Under the pieces are notes generated by a model that worked only from the letters and a program-made list of their open reading frames with translations, was not told the origin of the DNA and ran no database searches. This document shows positions 47,848 through 56,677 of a DNA stretch of 64,000 bases, piece by piece. Positions within the stretch are counted from its first letter, which is position 1. Each line of letters opens with the position of its first letter. A program made the translations under genes and the position numbers. The DNA is from Lysinibacillus sp. FSL W8-0992 (GTDB lineage Bacteria > Bacillota > Bacilli > Bacillales_A > Planococcaceae): contig NZ_JBBOZQ010000001.1 of the NCBI RefSeq assembly GCF_038008685.1, positions 3,968,001-4,032,000 of the forward strand, given 5' to 3'.

Positions 47848-49362
47848 TTAGTTATTGAATGTTTGTTCGTAACGGTGGAAGAATGCCACTGTGTGCGCTC
47901 TTGCTAGAGAATCATTTGGTTTAAACTCTTCATTTGTTTTAGTGGTTGTTAAACCATTATCACGAAGAAATTGAATAGCTTCTGACTGAGATACAGTCTT
48001 ACCATAATGCATTGAAGCTAAGATACGAGCGAAGTTACCACGTGTGATATCCTTACCTGCAATAGCTTGTTTGGATGCTGTGTTTGCACCTAAAACTGGT
48101 AGAGCGTATTTTGTAGCCAGTTGGTAGTTTACGTCTCCATACCATGAAGTAATTGCTATCGTTGAAGCTAGTTCTGATGGTTTGAAGTAACGTAATAGGA
48201 TAGATAACATTTGATTTTCCGTTAAGTTAGTGTACGGTTTAAGTAAGTTTTCGTACTTACCTGTTGATGGGTTTTTCACGTTTGGGTATCCACTGATGAT
48301 ACCGATGTTGACTGCCCACTTAAAATCCTCAGCCCAGTATTGGTTTGCATTGTAATCAGCAAACTTTGATACATCAACATTTCCCGTTGTTGGCGGTGTT
48401 ACTGGAGGTGTTGGCGTTGGTGTTGAAGCTGAGTAGTTTAAATAACTTGATGCTACATACCCCTTTGTCCCGTCACTTCTTTTCACAGGATACCAAACAA
48501 AATGGTTTTTCTTCGTTGATACTTTTTCATATTCAAAAGGACCCGTAATGGTAACAATTTCACCTTCACGTAAAGTACCCAAAGAAGGACTATCCGTAGT
48601 AGGTCTTGTCCTAAATGTTACATTCGTTATTGCACTAACTTTTTGATTTGTTTCAAAAAGATACTTAGATTTTGTTAATGGTAAATCAAAATCATAGTTC
48701 ATTGTTGAAAATTTAATATTTTCCCTACTGTTAGAGTCATATTGAAATTGTTCACGTGAAAAAGGTAGCTCTGTTAAGTCTATTAATTCCAATTTATTTA
48801 TGATTCGGAGAATTCTTTCTTGATAGGCATTGGTATTTCTTTCACCAGTTGCTTGAACAATTGGACTATTTACTGGCTTAGTACCGTTATAAGCCATGAT
48901 AGCGAAGTACCAATGTTCCAGTACATCTCTTTCCCCACCATTGATGCTAGGTAAATCCTTTCGCTTAAACATATCATCTAGAGTCTCTACACCAGCTTGT
49001 ATATTATAGACAATATCGCTTTTTAGTCTGTCTTGATTGTAGCCGACTTGATTTGTAATTTGCATAATGCCAATTCCATTATCAGCTGTCACAATCGCTT
49101 CACCATTCATATCAAAATGACGCCAATTTCCACTTTCACCTTCCGCTATTGCCTTCACAATTTCAGGAGGAACATCATAAATCAATGCTGTTTCGGTTAA
49201 CAAACAGTTCATTGTGGAATAATCAGGGTTTACTTTCGATGCCGAATCATACTTACATGTATTTGCAATATTATTAGCTAATACATTATTATCTATGTTT
49301 ATAGATAGCGAGATGGCACCAATAGCAATAACACTAATCAATGGTTTCAATATCTTTTTCAT
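47848..49362 (-). CDS. Secreted SLT-SH3-SLH cell-wall enzyme
   Basis: A 504-residue exported protein. A signal peptide (about 1-29) is followed by a lytic-transglycosylase domain with VPPEIVKAIAEGESGNWRHF, where the glutamate of AEGESG is the catalytic candidate, and GIGIMQITNQVGYNQDR. An SH3b wall-binding domain has VTFRTRPTTDSPSLGTLREG. After a Thr/Pro linker (STPTPTPPVTPPTTG) come SLH-like repeats (YWAEDFKWAVNIGIISGYPN; FKPNDSLARAHTVAFFHRYE). It should cleave peptidoglycan glycan strands while attached to secondary wall polymer. It is a single gene. Confidence 0.85.
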   Translation of the reverse strand: MKKILKPLISVIAIGAISLSINIDNNVLANNIANTCKYDSASKVNPDYSTMNCLLTETALIYDVPPEIVKAIAEGESGNWRHFDMNGEAIVTADNGIGIMQITNQVGYNQDRLKSDIVYNIQAGVETLDDMFKRKDLPSINGGERDVLEHWYFAIMAYNGTKPVNSPIVQATGERNTNAYQERILRIINKLELIDLTELPFSREQFQYDSNSRENIKFSTMNYDFDLPLTKSKYLFETNQKVSAITNVTFRTRPTTDSPSLGTLREGEIVTITGPFEYEKVSTKKNHFVWYPVKRSDGTKGYVASSYLNYSASTPTPTPPVTPPTTGNVDVSKFADYNANQYWAEDFKWAVNIGIISGYPNVKNPSTGKYENLLKPYTNLTENQMLSILLRYFKPSELASTIAITSWYGDVNYQLATKYALPVLGANTASKQAIAGKDITRGNFARILASMHYGKTVSQSEAIQFLRDNGLTTTKTNEEFKPNDSLARAHTVAFFHRYEQTFNN

Positions 49363-49782
49363 ATGTGATTATTACACTTCCTTTCATATTTTTATAGTTA
49401 AAAGAATCAGATATATGTTATCATAAACCCAATATTTAGGATATGGGTATTAATCAATGTTTCTTTCATTTAACAGGATTGAGTGATAAATGATAGCTCT
49501 AACATATATTGTTTAATTTTAATTCGGTGAAAAGGTGATAAATAGTGATTGTTGGATTTTTACTTTTTTGTAAAATAGGTAAGCTTCCTAAAATATTGAC
49601 CAAAACGCCAAGCGATTTTGTTCTGCAACGTGTTCCTTAAAATAGTCAACAAGAGGGAGTGCTTTATAAGTTTTTTACTTCCATAAGTATATTTAAATTA
49701 TATACAAAAACCATACTTTGACATTGTCTAAAGCATGATTTTTATTTGAACTAATATGAAACTGCTTAGGTAATTTTTTAGC
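49363..49782. other. Gene-free spacer with tiny relic
   Basis: AT-rich DNA; the only coding trace is the fragment at 49588-49675. Confidence 0.5.
49588..49675 (-). pseudogene. Tiny C-terminal relic
   Basis: One reverse frame reads KTYKALPLVDYFKEHVAEQN and ends RLAFWSIF with a TAG at 49588; a TAA closes it upstream at 49676. The amphipathic, protein-like composition hints at a lost gene but 29 codons could be chance. Confidence 0.3.
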
Positions 49783-50415
49783 TCAGCTATTTATTGAATT
49801 CATTAACTGGAAGAAGTACTCCGGTTTATGAGTCTTATTTAGGTTATACCATGAATGTAATGTGTCGGGTGCAAAGACGTCTAATTTTTTTAGTACTTCC
49901 ATCGTAAATTCTAGAGGTGCTACTCCTGATGCAGTAATCAAATTCTCACCAGATACCGCAGGTCTCATCTCATAATATTTTTCTCCTTTATAATTAGGAC
50001 AGACCATTTTAATATACTCTAAGTCACTGCTTGTGTGTTTTCTAGAATCTAAGTATCCCATATTTGCAAGGGCCTCAGTTGCACCACAAATTGCAGCAAC
50101 AATAGTGCCAAACTTTAAAGCTTGGCCAACTCTCTCCAAAATAGGTTGATGAATTTCTTCACTCCAAGTAAACCCTCCTGGTAAAATTAAAAGATCTTTA
50201 CTCTCAAGAATACATTCATCAAGTGAAATATCTGGTTTTATGCTCAGTCCTCCCATAGTAGTAATCATTTCTTTATTAGCTCCTACTGTAATTACTTTTA
50301 AAGGTGGTAAATCTTTTTTGAAATATCTTCCTGAGTTTAGTTCAGCAATTAAATATCCATATTCCCAGTCCGACATTGTATTAAAGACATATAGAAAAAC
50401 TTTGTTTGTTTGCAT
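49783..50415 (-). CDS. DJ-1/PfpI family protein
   Basis: A 210-residue class I glutamine-amidotransferase-like protein with FLYVFNTMSDWEYGYLIAEL, LLILPGGFTWSEEIH and the nucleophile elbow TIVAAICGATEALANMGYLD, where Cys is the reactive residue. Relatives include chaperones, glyoxalases and proteases, so activity is open. The WYL regulator ends 72 bases upstream on the same strand, separated by a 12-bp hairpin. Confidence 0.87.
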   Translation of the reverse strand: MQTNKVFLYVFNTMSDWEYGYLIAELNSGRYFKKDLPPLKVITVGANKEMITTMGGLSIKPDISLDECILESKDLLILPGGFTWSEEIHQPILERVGQALKFGTIVAAICGATEALANMGYLDSRKHTSSDLEYIKMVCPNYKGEKYYEMRPAVSGENLITASGVAPLEFTMEVLKKLDVFAPDTLHSWYNLNKTHKPEYFFQLMNSINS

Positions 50416-50454
50416 CCAAACACTCCAATCACATTTGATATAGCTATTATAAAA

Positions 50455-50487
50455 TAACTTCCCTGACAGTTACCGTCAGGGAAGTTA
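50455..50487 (-). terminator. Hairpin between WYL regulator and PfpI gene
   Basis: AACTTCCCTGAC pairs perfectly with GTCAGGGAAGTT; the minus strand continues ATTTTATAATAG. The U-rich tail also contains TATAAT, so a downstream promoter may overlap the terminator. Confidence 0.7.
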
Positions 50488-51450
50488 TCATACTTGATGA
50501 AAATTTATTAATTCCGTCAGAACTTCAATAATTCTTTTCTTAAGACTTATTGGCTCGATAACTTTAATAGATTTATTGTACGGTAAAAGTAAATAAGGTA
50601 CATATGTATGTATTATATCTTTTTCAAGAAGAAAAACTGCTTGATTTGAAGTCCGTGTTTGTAAATAATGTCCTAAAAACCAATGTTGGCAAATATCATC
50701 CAACGTTAGTGAATTCCCATTAATAACCAAAGGTATAATTACTTCCGTATCTTCTATAGTTGGAAGGAGGTTTTTCATAAAAAAGTCACGTGCTGAAAAA
50801 TTTTCTGGCCGGTTAAACTTATTTTCGGTTAGCGTTAGACTTTCAATTCGATCTACTCTAAAACTACGGATTTCATTCCTAAGATGACAAAACCCAATCA
50901 CATACCACTTATTATTCCAATAAATAATTCTGTAAGGATCAATAAATCTATAGTTTGATTGATTCTCGCCACTTTTATGGTAAAGAATTTTTAAAGAGTT
51001 TCCGTCAGCTACGGCCTGCTCCAACTCCTTCAAGAAAGGATCCATAGGCTGAGAACTTAATCGACTTATTACTTCAAGACTGGTCAAATGTTGGTTTATC
51101 TTTATTTTCTGCTCTTGATTTGAATATTTGCTTAGCTTTGAAATAGCACTATTTAGTGCTTCGCCACCATAATATCCAGCTTCTTCTGCAAAAACAGCAG
51201 CATGATAAAGTGAAGTTTGCTCCTCAAAATCAAAAAATAGAGGAGCCTCAATAAAATTGTTCAATAGAGTGTATCCACCGTTATGTCCTGGTTCTGAAAT
51301 TATAGGTACGCCACTTGTTGAAAGTGTATCAATATAACGATACACAGTCCTTATATTCATCTCTAACTTTTCTGAAATTTGTTGTGCAGTAATTTTTTCA
51401 CCTGAACGAAGCATCCATAGAATTGCTAACATATTGTCAATTTTAGGCAT
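50488..51450 (-). CDS. YafY-type HTH/WYL domain regulator
   Basis: A 320-residue regulator. The N-terminal helix-turn-helix is ITAQQISEKLEMNIRTVYRY, followed by IDTLSTSGVPIISEPGHNGG, the DeoR/YafY wing. The WYL domain (about 140-220) has SLKILYHKSGENQSNYRFID and the signature IIYWNNKWYVIGFCHLRNEI. WYL domains sense ligands or nucleic acids. It lies upstream of the PfpI gene on the same strand and is the likely regulator. Confidence 0.88.
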   Translation of the reverse strand: MPKIDNMLAILWMLRSGEKITAQQISEKLEMNIRTVYRYIDTLSTSGVPIISEPGHNGGYTLLNNFIEAPLFFDFEEQTSLYHAAVFAEEAGYYGGEALNSAISKLSKYSNQEQKIKINQHLTSLEVISRLSSQPMDPFLKELEQAVADGNSLKILYHKSGENQSNYRFIDPYRIIYWNNKWYVIGFCHLRNEIRSFRVDRIESLTLTENKFNRPENFSARDFFMKNLLPTIEDTEVIIPLVINGNSLTLDDICQHWFLGHYLQTRTSNQAVFLLEKDIIHTYVPYLLLPYNKSIKVIEPISLKKRIIEVLTELINFHQV

Positions 51451-51812
51451 TAAATTCCACCTCTATATAGAATTTATTATCTATCATATAGTAATAAGTA
51501 AACTTTAGTTTATCATTTAAATTTAACTTATTTCCTTGAATTAGATTATTCTGTCCTTTTCGTTTAAGTATAATTTTTAACAATCTATTTCTGATTTTTA
51601 GTATAACCCATCAACTGCGTTATTCCACAATCTGGCCTTTTAATGAAATCGAGCGCTGATCCCTGTTACAGAATCGCGCCCTTTAATGGAATAACTGAAA
51701 TATGATCTTAGCCATAAAAATACGTAATACTTCTTGAACTAATGTAATGTACCCAGTTAGTTTAAGTACATAACTTCACAATTTGCTGGTCAAACGATGC
51801 CTAAATTATGTA
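51451..51812. other. Spacer with long repeat
   Basis: It contains a long palindromic repeat (51622-51692) and otherwise AT-rich DNA without coding frames. Confidence 0.5.
51622..51692. repeat. Long palindromic repeat, copy at 51.6 kb
   Basis: It starts ATTCCACAATCTGGCC and ends GCGCCCTTTAATGGAATAA with ATCGAGCGCTGATCCCTG inside. The outermost bases TTATTCCA and TGGAATAA are complementary. Confidence 0.75.
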
Positions 51813-52274
51813 TTAAAAAGCAATCAACGTTGTTCGTGTATCATTTTCATCTGTAATATACTCAATATTTTCGTAACCAGCAGTTATTGCCTTAGAGAAT
51901 AAATGCTTAACGGTTACTTGGTCCTTGGAATAGATTGTTACATAGGAGGAATCGACCAATAGGAGTACAAATGTACATTCACTTTCAACAAATTCTTGAT
52001 AGGTTTCAATTTCTCTCACATCTGACTTTTTCGGAAATCCTTTTAAATCAACAAATATAAGATAATAATCTTCTCTTGAAATTTGCTTATATAGTTCTTC
52101 CTCATTTAACACGCTGATATTTGGAAATAGTGGGTCCCCTAATGTATTATTTTCAATAAAATATGATTCTCCACCACCAATTTTCAAAGTTAATCCTTTT
52201 AAATTGATGCCATCTAATATCTCTAACAAATATTTCCCGTAAGCGTTGGGAATTTCAAAAGATATACCTCTCAC
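51813..52274 (-). CDS. DUF2691-like protein
   Basis: A 153-residue soluble protein starting RGISFEIPNAYGKYLLEILD, with LKIGGGESYFIENN and YYLIFVDLKGFP, and a strand-rich C-terminal half; this start is what I associate with DUF2691, a Bacillus family without known function. The start is GTG at 52274 after GGGGGT. It is a single gene. Confidence 0.65.
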   Translation of the reverse strand: MRGISFEIPNAYGKYLLEILDGINLKGLTLKIGGGESYFIENNTLGDPLFPNISVLNEEELYKQISREDYYLIFVDLKGFPKKSDVREIETYQEFVESECTFVLLLVDSSYVTIYSKDQVTVKHLFSKAITAGYENIEYITDENDTRTTLIAF

Positions 52275-52384
52275 TCGTAACCCCCATTTCTCTTTTTTTA
52301 ATTAACCTGCCCCTATAGTTTAAGTATAATCTTTCACAAAAACCAATCTAGCATTACCATATGTAATCAATTTTTCTTAGGATT

Positions 52385-52457
52385 CTTCCTCCACTAAATG
52401 GCCCTTTAATGAAAACGAGCAATTATCCATGTTACAGAATCGCGCCTGATTGTTGAA
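52385..52457. repeat. Long palindromic repeat, copy at 52.4 kb
   Basis: It starts TTCCTCCACTAAATGGCCC and ends GCGCCTGATTGTTGAA, with AACGAGCAATTATCCATG in the middle, a diverged version of the shared core. Confidence 0.7.
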
Positions 52458-52499
52458 GATAGATTAAGTTTTATGAGCTGATTTACATTATTAAAAACA

Positions 52500-52530
52500 A
52501 TAAAAGCGTTAATCCATACTAGATTAACGC
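52500..52530 (-). terminator. Terminator after methyltransferase gene
   Basis: GCGTTAATC (52506-52514) pairs perfectly with GATTAACGC (52522-52530); the minus strand continues TTTTATTGTTTTT. Confidence 0.85.
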
Positions 52531-52577
52531 CATGTTCGTTTAAGTACTTTTTCCACTGATTTAATCACCCCACCAAA

Positions 52578-53354
52578 TTATTTTACGGCTTTCCAAATGG
52601 TCCATCTATCTCTTTCTACAATATTATTTTCAGTCGAAATTGCTTTATCTATATAATTAATTAATAAGTTTAATTCTTTATCGTCCAATTCGTGTAAAAT
52701 ACTTCTTCCTGTTCTCTCACTCAGGTCTTTTAGTAATTGCTCTTTATTTTTATACACTTTTCTTGTTTCCCACAACTGTACTTCTTGAATTTCTCTAAAC
52801 CCAACCTCTGAAAGTGTTTTTATTACAAATTGGCTATTGTATCTGCGTTTAGTCTCTTTCTCAATTAATTGTGGAAATAGTTCAAAGAAATATCCCCTAA
52901 TGTGACTATCATTACCTTTTAATAAGCAATCTTCAGGTGTACGGTCTTGAACAATATAAATTCCTTTGTCCTTTAATAGTCGATATGCCTCTTCAAAACA
53001 TTTTTGCAAATCATTTATATGATGTATCAATGCTCTTTCAAGAAGTAAATTGTAATCGTTGCCTTCTAAGCTTGTATGAAGAGCATCACCTTGCTTAAAT
53101 GATATGTTTTGAAATTCTCTACAGTTATCTCTTGCACCTTTTAGTATTTCTTCGGAAAAATCGACACCGGTAACAGAGGCTACTCCCATTTCAGATATCG
53201 CCTTTGAATAAATACCTCCACCACACCCTATATCCAACGCCTTAGAGATATTGTCGAACTGTACCAGATCCTTTATAACCTTAACCCACGAATCATCTGC
53301 TTTTCGAGTTGAATAAGTATTACGGTTTTTCTCATTATGAAAATCAATACCCAT
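52578..53354 (-). CDS. Class I SAM-dependent methyltransferase
   Basis: A 258-residue methyltransferase. Motif I is KALDIGCGGGIYSKAISEMG, the acidic ribose-binding residue is in VTGVDFSEEILKGARDN, and motif IV is NLLLERALIHHINDLQKCFE. The fold is UbiE/Methyltransf_11-like with a helical C-terminal extension. The substrate cannot be told. Single gene with its own terminator. Confidence 0.87.
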   Translation of the reverse strand: MGIDFHNEKNRNTYSTRKADDSWVKVIKDLVQFDNISKALDIGCGGGIYSKAISEMGVASVTGVDFSEEILKGARDNCREFQNISFKQGDALHTSLEGNDYNLLLERALIHHINDLQKCFEEAYRLLKDKGIYIVQDRTPEDCLLKGNDSHIRGYFFELFPQLIEKETKRRYNSQFVIKTLSEVGFREIQEVQLWETRKVYKNKEQLLKDLSERTGRSILHELDDKELNLLINYIDKAISTENNIVERDRWTIWKAVK

Positions 53355-53583
53355 TTAAAATCCCCCATGTCAACTTTAGATTATTTCAACAGGAATGTTT
53401 AGTTACATTCGGCTTTAACGCATGTTTTTACCTTCTATTCCCAATAGTATATCAATAAATTCATAAGTAAATTTTTAAATAATTATTAATATACATAAGT
53501 TTATCTAATAGAACTATTTTTTAATAAAATAAATCTGCGCTTCCAATATAATCCTTCAATCTCAATTAAGAGTGTAAGACCAT

Positions 53584-53654
53584 TTCTTAACAATATGGCC
53601 CTTTAATGAAAACTAGCGCTAATCCTTGTTACAGAATCGCGCCCGATTGTTGAA
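53584..53654. repeat. Long palindromic repeat, copy at 53.6 kb
   Basis: It starts TTCTTAACAATATGGCCC and ends GCGCCCGATTGTTGAA with AACTAGCGCTAATCCTTG inside. A second palindromic module TTATTCAACCAAAG...TGTTAGTTGAAT follows at about 53660-53690. Confidence 0.75.
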
Positions 53655-53707
53655 AATCGTTATTCAACCAAAGCTCCTGTTAGTTGAATAGTATACAAGA
53701 AAGGTAA

Positions 53708-53860
53708 TTACTTTATTAATTGTTCTCCTGTTAAAATCTCATATAGATTCGCTGAATCTTGCTCTGTTAATTTCACATATCTACCGCTGTCCGTAACAAT
53801 TTCTAAATTTTCACCGCTTATACTACTAAAGAATAGTACATACTTATGATACGGTTCACC
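53708..53860 (-). pseudogene. Truncated gene 3' end
   Basis: The minus strand reads GEPYHKYVLFFSSISGENLE, then IVTDSGRYVKLTEQDSANLY and EILTGEQLIK, stop at 53708. There is no start codon; TAA closes the frame just upstream at 53861-53863. It is a plausible C-terminal relic of an unrecognised protein, about 50 bases from a palindromic repeat cluster. Confidence 0.5.
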
Positions 53861-53999
53861 TTAATGTAGTTAGTTTCCATTTTATATATTTATTTATCCT
53901 TACCAGCGATTCATCGCTATTTTCACCAAGACAACGTATAATAAGAGAAGCAGAAGAAGAATTTATTTTTCCTCTAGTGAAAAAAAGAGGTGCTATTAC

Positions 54000-54428
54000 T
54001 TGAAACAGTTTGAAACAGCATTACCTGAGCAGTATGAAGCATTAAAAAAACAAGCCAATTATACGTCTAGCTGGCGAGAGCGTTTAGACGCAGTCGAAAT
54101 GTTATCGGCTTATCAACATGACAAAATCATAGATTTATTAAAAAATCGTATGGAGCATGATACTGTCAACAAGGTGCAATTAGCAGCCTATGAAGCACTC
54201 GTGGCGTTTGGTGAGGACGTAGAGAAGCCATCACCTGCACGTTTTGATATTATTAAAGGAACAGATAAAATTTTCCTACGGGTGAAAAAGAGCTTGCCGA
54301 AGGACCATACAGTGGCAGAATTTGCGGATAAACTAAAACGTATGCGTTTAGATGTCTTTGATGCGTATGAAGGCGACAAAGGTGTAGAATTTATGAACTG
54401 GTTAGAGGAACGTTGGGCAAAGCTATAA
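54000..54428 (+). CDS. HEAT-repeat protein
   Basis: A 142-residue all-helical protein. Residues about 25-75 (WRERLDAVEMLSAYQHDKII and VNKVQLAAYEALVAFGEDVE) form two HEAT-like repeats, and the C-terminal half is charged and helical. The start is TTG at 54000 behind AAAAGAGGTG. HEAT repeats bind proteins; the partner is unknown. A terminator follows. Confidence 0.8.
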   Translation: MKQFETALPEQYEALKKQANYTSSWRERLDAVEMLSAYQHDKIIDLLKNRMEHDTVNKVQLAAYEALVAFGEDVEKPSPARFDIIKGTDKIFLRVKKSLPKDHTVAEFADKLKRMRLDVFDAYEGDKGVEFMNWLEERWAKL

Positions 54429-54456
54429 TCAGTAGTTTTGCGATTTATGAAGGAAA

Positions 54457-54493
54457 GTCATTCTCTCCGCTTGTGGAGTGAATGGCTTTTTCT
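54457..54493 (+). terminator. Terminator after HEAT-repeat gene
   Basis: CATTC-T-CTCC pairs with GGAG-T-GAATG around GCTTGT, followed by GCTTTTTCTT. Confidence 0.8.
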
Positions 54494-54623
54494 TATTTTA
54501 TGCTGCGGTTCATCGAAACTAATTAAATTGTATTACTTCATTTCTTTGATCATCTATTTTATTGTTTAATGATAAATGCTTATATTCATTCCTATCATCA
54601 CAAACGTATGTAAGCTAAATTAA

Positions 54624-54660
54624 AAAATCTGAGTCCAATACAATACCGGACTCAGATCTT
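54624..54660 (-). terminator. Terminator after second YfcC gene
   Basis: ATCTGAGTCC (54629-54638) pairs perfectly with GGACTCAGAT (54650-54659); the minus strand continues TTTTTTAA. Confidence 0.9.
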
Positions 54661-54712
54661 AGCAGTTGCTTAAATTATTTGTCTAACTTTTTTGGTCAGA
54701 TTACATCATGTT

Positions 54713-56119
54713 TTAAGTGATTCCTATGGCAACCGCAACAATTAACGCCAGACAAGCAATAACTACCCAACCAAGTATCATCTTCCAAATAAATTTAATC
54801 CACTTTTCATATGGGATACCTGCTACAGCTAAATATGCCATTAATGCAGATGAAGTTGGGATAATAGAGTTTGTTAGAGAATCGCCATATTGAAAGGCTA
54901 AAACAGCTACTTGTCGTTCTAATCCTAATAAATCAGTAATTGGAATCATAATTGGCATTGTTGCTGCTGCCTGTCCACTGCCTGATGAAATAAATAAATT
55001 TAAAATTGCTTGGATTATTAACATGCCGATTGCGCTTATAGCATGTGGTAAATGTCCAATTGTTTCAGATGCTGCATACACAATCGTATCAATAATTTTC
55101 CCTTGCTCTAATACAACCGTAATGGCACGGGCAAAGCCTACAATTAAAGCACCAAACGTTACAGCCTTAGCTCCCTCAATAAAGGAATCAAAGATAGTGG
55201 CAGGTTTTAAACCACCAATTAATCCTGCAACTAACCCCATAATTAAAAAGGATGCAGTTAGCTGTGTTAAAAACCAACCCCAATTAAAGACACCATAAAT
55301 ATTAAAGCCAATTCCACAAGCCATGACAATAAATACAAATTTATGCTTTCCAGTTAATGTAGGAATGTCAATCACTGATACATTGGATTTAGCTTTTTGC
55401 TCAATATCATAAATAACGCTTGCCTGAGGGTTCTTTTTCACCTTAAAAGCATAGCGAGATACATAGAAAATAGCAAAGCCTAATACAAAAACATAGACTA
55501 CTGCACGGAAGCCAATCCCTGAGAATAATGGTACATCTGCTAATGATTGCGCAACACCTACTGTAAAGGGATTTAGCATTCCTCCAAAAAATCCACTGGC
55601 AGCACCAAGTGTGATCATGGCAGTTCCTGTTATAGCATCAAAGCCCATCGCGCGTGCAATGGCCACACCAATTGGTACGAAAATAATTGTTTCTTCCGCC
55701 ATTCCCATTGTAAAACCACCAACAGAGAATAAAATCATCGATAAAGGAATAAGCAATTTTTCTCTGCCTTCTAAAGCTTTTACCCCTTTATAGACACCAG
55801 CTTCAATGGCACCTGTTTTATGAATAATTCCAAATACACCACTAACTAAGAAAATGTAGAAAATAATTTGAGCTCCTTTTTCAAGCCCCATTGGAATCGC
55901 TGTAAACATTTCAAAAAATGAAACTGGATCACTCTCAATATGATGATAGCTTCCATCTACAACGAGCATTCGCCCTTCCTCATCTTCTACACGATCAAAC
56001 TCACCTGCTGGAACAATATAGCTTAAAATACCCGCTAAAAAAATAATAGCAAAAATAATGGTATATGTATGAGGGACTTTGAGCCAACTCCTCTTCTTTA
56101 CGCTCTGTTCATTTTCCAT
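54713..56119 (-). CDS. YfcC family transporter (second paralogue)
   Basis: A 468-residue protein with about twelve helices, sharing the family signatures with the gene at 27837: LAGILSYIVPAGEFDRVEDE, GGFTMGMAEETIIFVPIGVA and LFISSGSGQAAATMPIMIPI. It is likely an importer of a dicarboxylate, arginine-like amino acid or peptide. No hydrolase lies next to it, in contrast to the first copy. It has its own strong terminator, so it is a single-gene unit. Confidence 0.88.
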   Translation of the reverse strand: MENEQSVKKRSWLKVPHTYTIIFAIIFLAGILSYIVPAGEFDRVEDEEGRMLVVDGSYHHIESDPVSFFEMFTAIPMGLEKGAQIIFYIFLVSGVFGIIHKTGAIEAGVYKGVKALEGREKLLIPLSMILFSVGGFTMGMAEETIIFVPIGVAIARAMGFDAITGTAMITLGAASGFFGGMLNPFTVGVAQSLADVPLFSGIGFRAVVYVFVLGFAIFYVSRYAFKVKKNPQASVIYDIEQKAKSNVSVIDIPTLTGKHKFVFIVMACGIGFNIYGVFNWGWFLTQLTASFLIMGLVAGLIGGLKPATIFDSFIEGAKAVTFGALIVGFARAITVVLEQGKIIDTIVYAASETIGHLPHAISAIGMLIIQAILNLFISSGSGQAAATMPIMIPITDLLGLERQVAVLAFQYGDSLTNSIIPTSSALMAYLAVAGIPYEKWIKFIWKMILGWVVIACLALIVAVAIGIT

Positions 56120-56677
56120 TACATCATGCTCCTTTTATAGATTTAGACATATAACAACTTTGTCGTTAATATGTCGTTAATAAAAAATAAATATACAGGA
56201 GTTAAAATTCTTTGTAAAGTCTTAATTTTCCCTCATTTCAAAAATAAATTAGTAGTTGCCTTGTAAAGCTTTCTTCAACGACCTTGATGAGTGATAGGAT
56301 ACTTCTACCTGCTAACTAAAAAAATCATGCTCGTTTAACAAATTAATAATGCGTTCATTAGATACTCACAAAGAGCTAATTCCTCTGCAGAAAACCTTTC
56401 AATATTAGAATGGTTAATGTGTCCATGTCATCTCCATGTTTCTATATTTACATAAAAGATGTGTAGACAATATTCAAATAAAAATCCAAGAAATGATGAT
56501 TTAACAGCATTTCTTGGATTTCGGTTTCATTCCAATCTTTCATTTGGGAATGTTATTAATGTTTATTATTATATAAAAATAATTTTCTTGAGATATGTGT
56601 AACCATTTGAGTTAACCATAGGGACTTTTTAACATATGTCTTCGTTGAAGAAGTATCAGTTAAATGAAATGATTTAA
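56120..56677. other. Gene-free spacer
   Basis: It holds the permease terminator (56481-56521) and AT-rich DNA with the promoter region of the YfcC gene. No coding frame. Confidence 0.5.
56481..56521 (-). terminator. Terminator after amino-acid permease
   Basis: AAATCCAAGAAATG pairs perfectly with CATTTCTTGGATTT; the minus strand continues TTATTTG. Confidence 0.85.

Larger units (their letters stand above)
52275..52577. other. Spacer with long repeat and terminator
   Basis: It holds a long palindromic repeat (52385-52457) and the methyltransferase terminator (52500-52530). Confidence 0.55.
53355..53999. other. Spacer with repeat and gene fragment
   Basis: It has a long palindromic repeat (53584-53654) followed by the TTCAACCAAAGC...GTTAGTTGAA module, and a truncated reverse-strand gene end (53708-53860). 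Confidence 0.55.
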
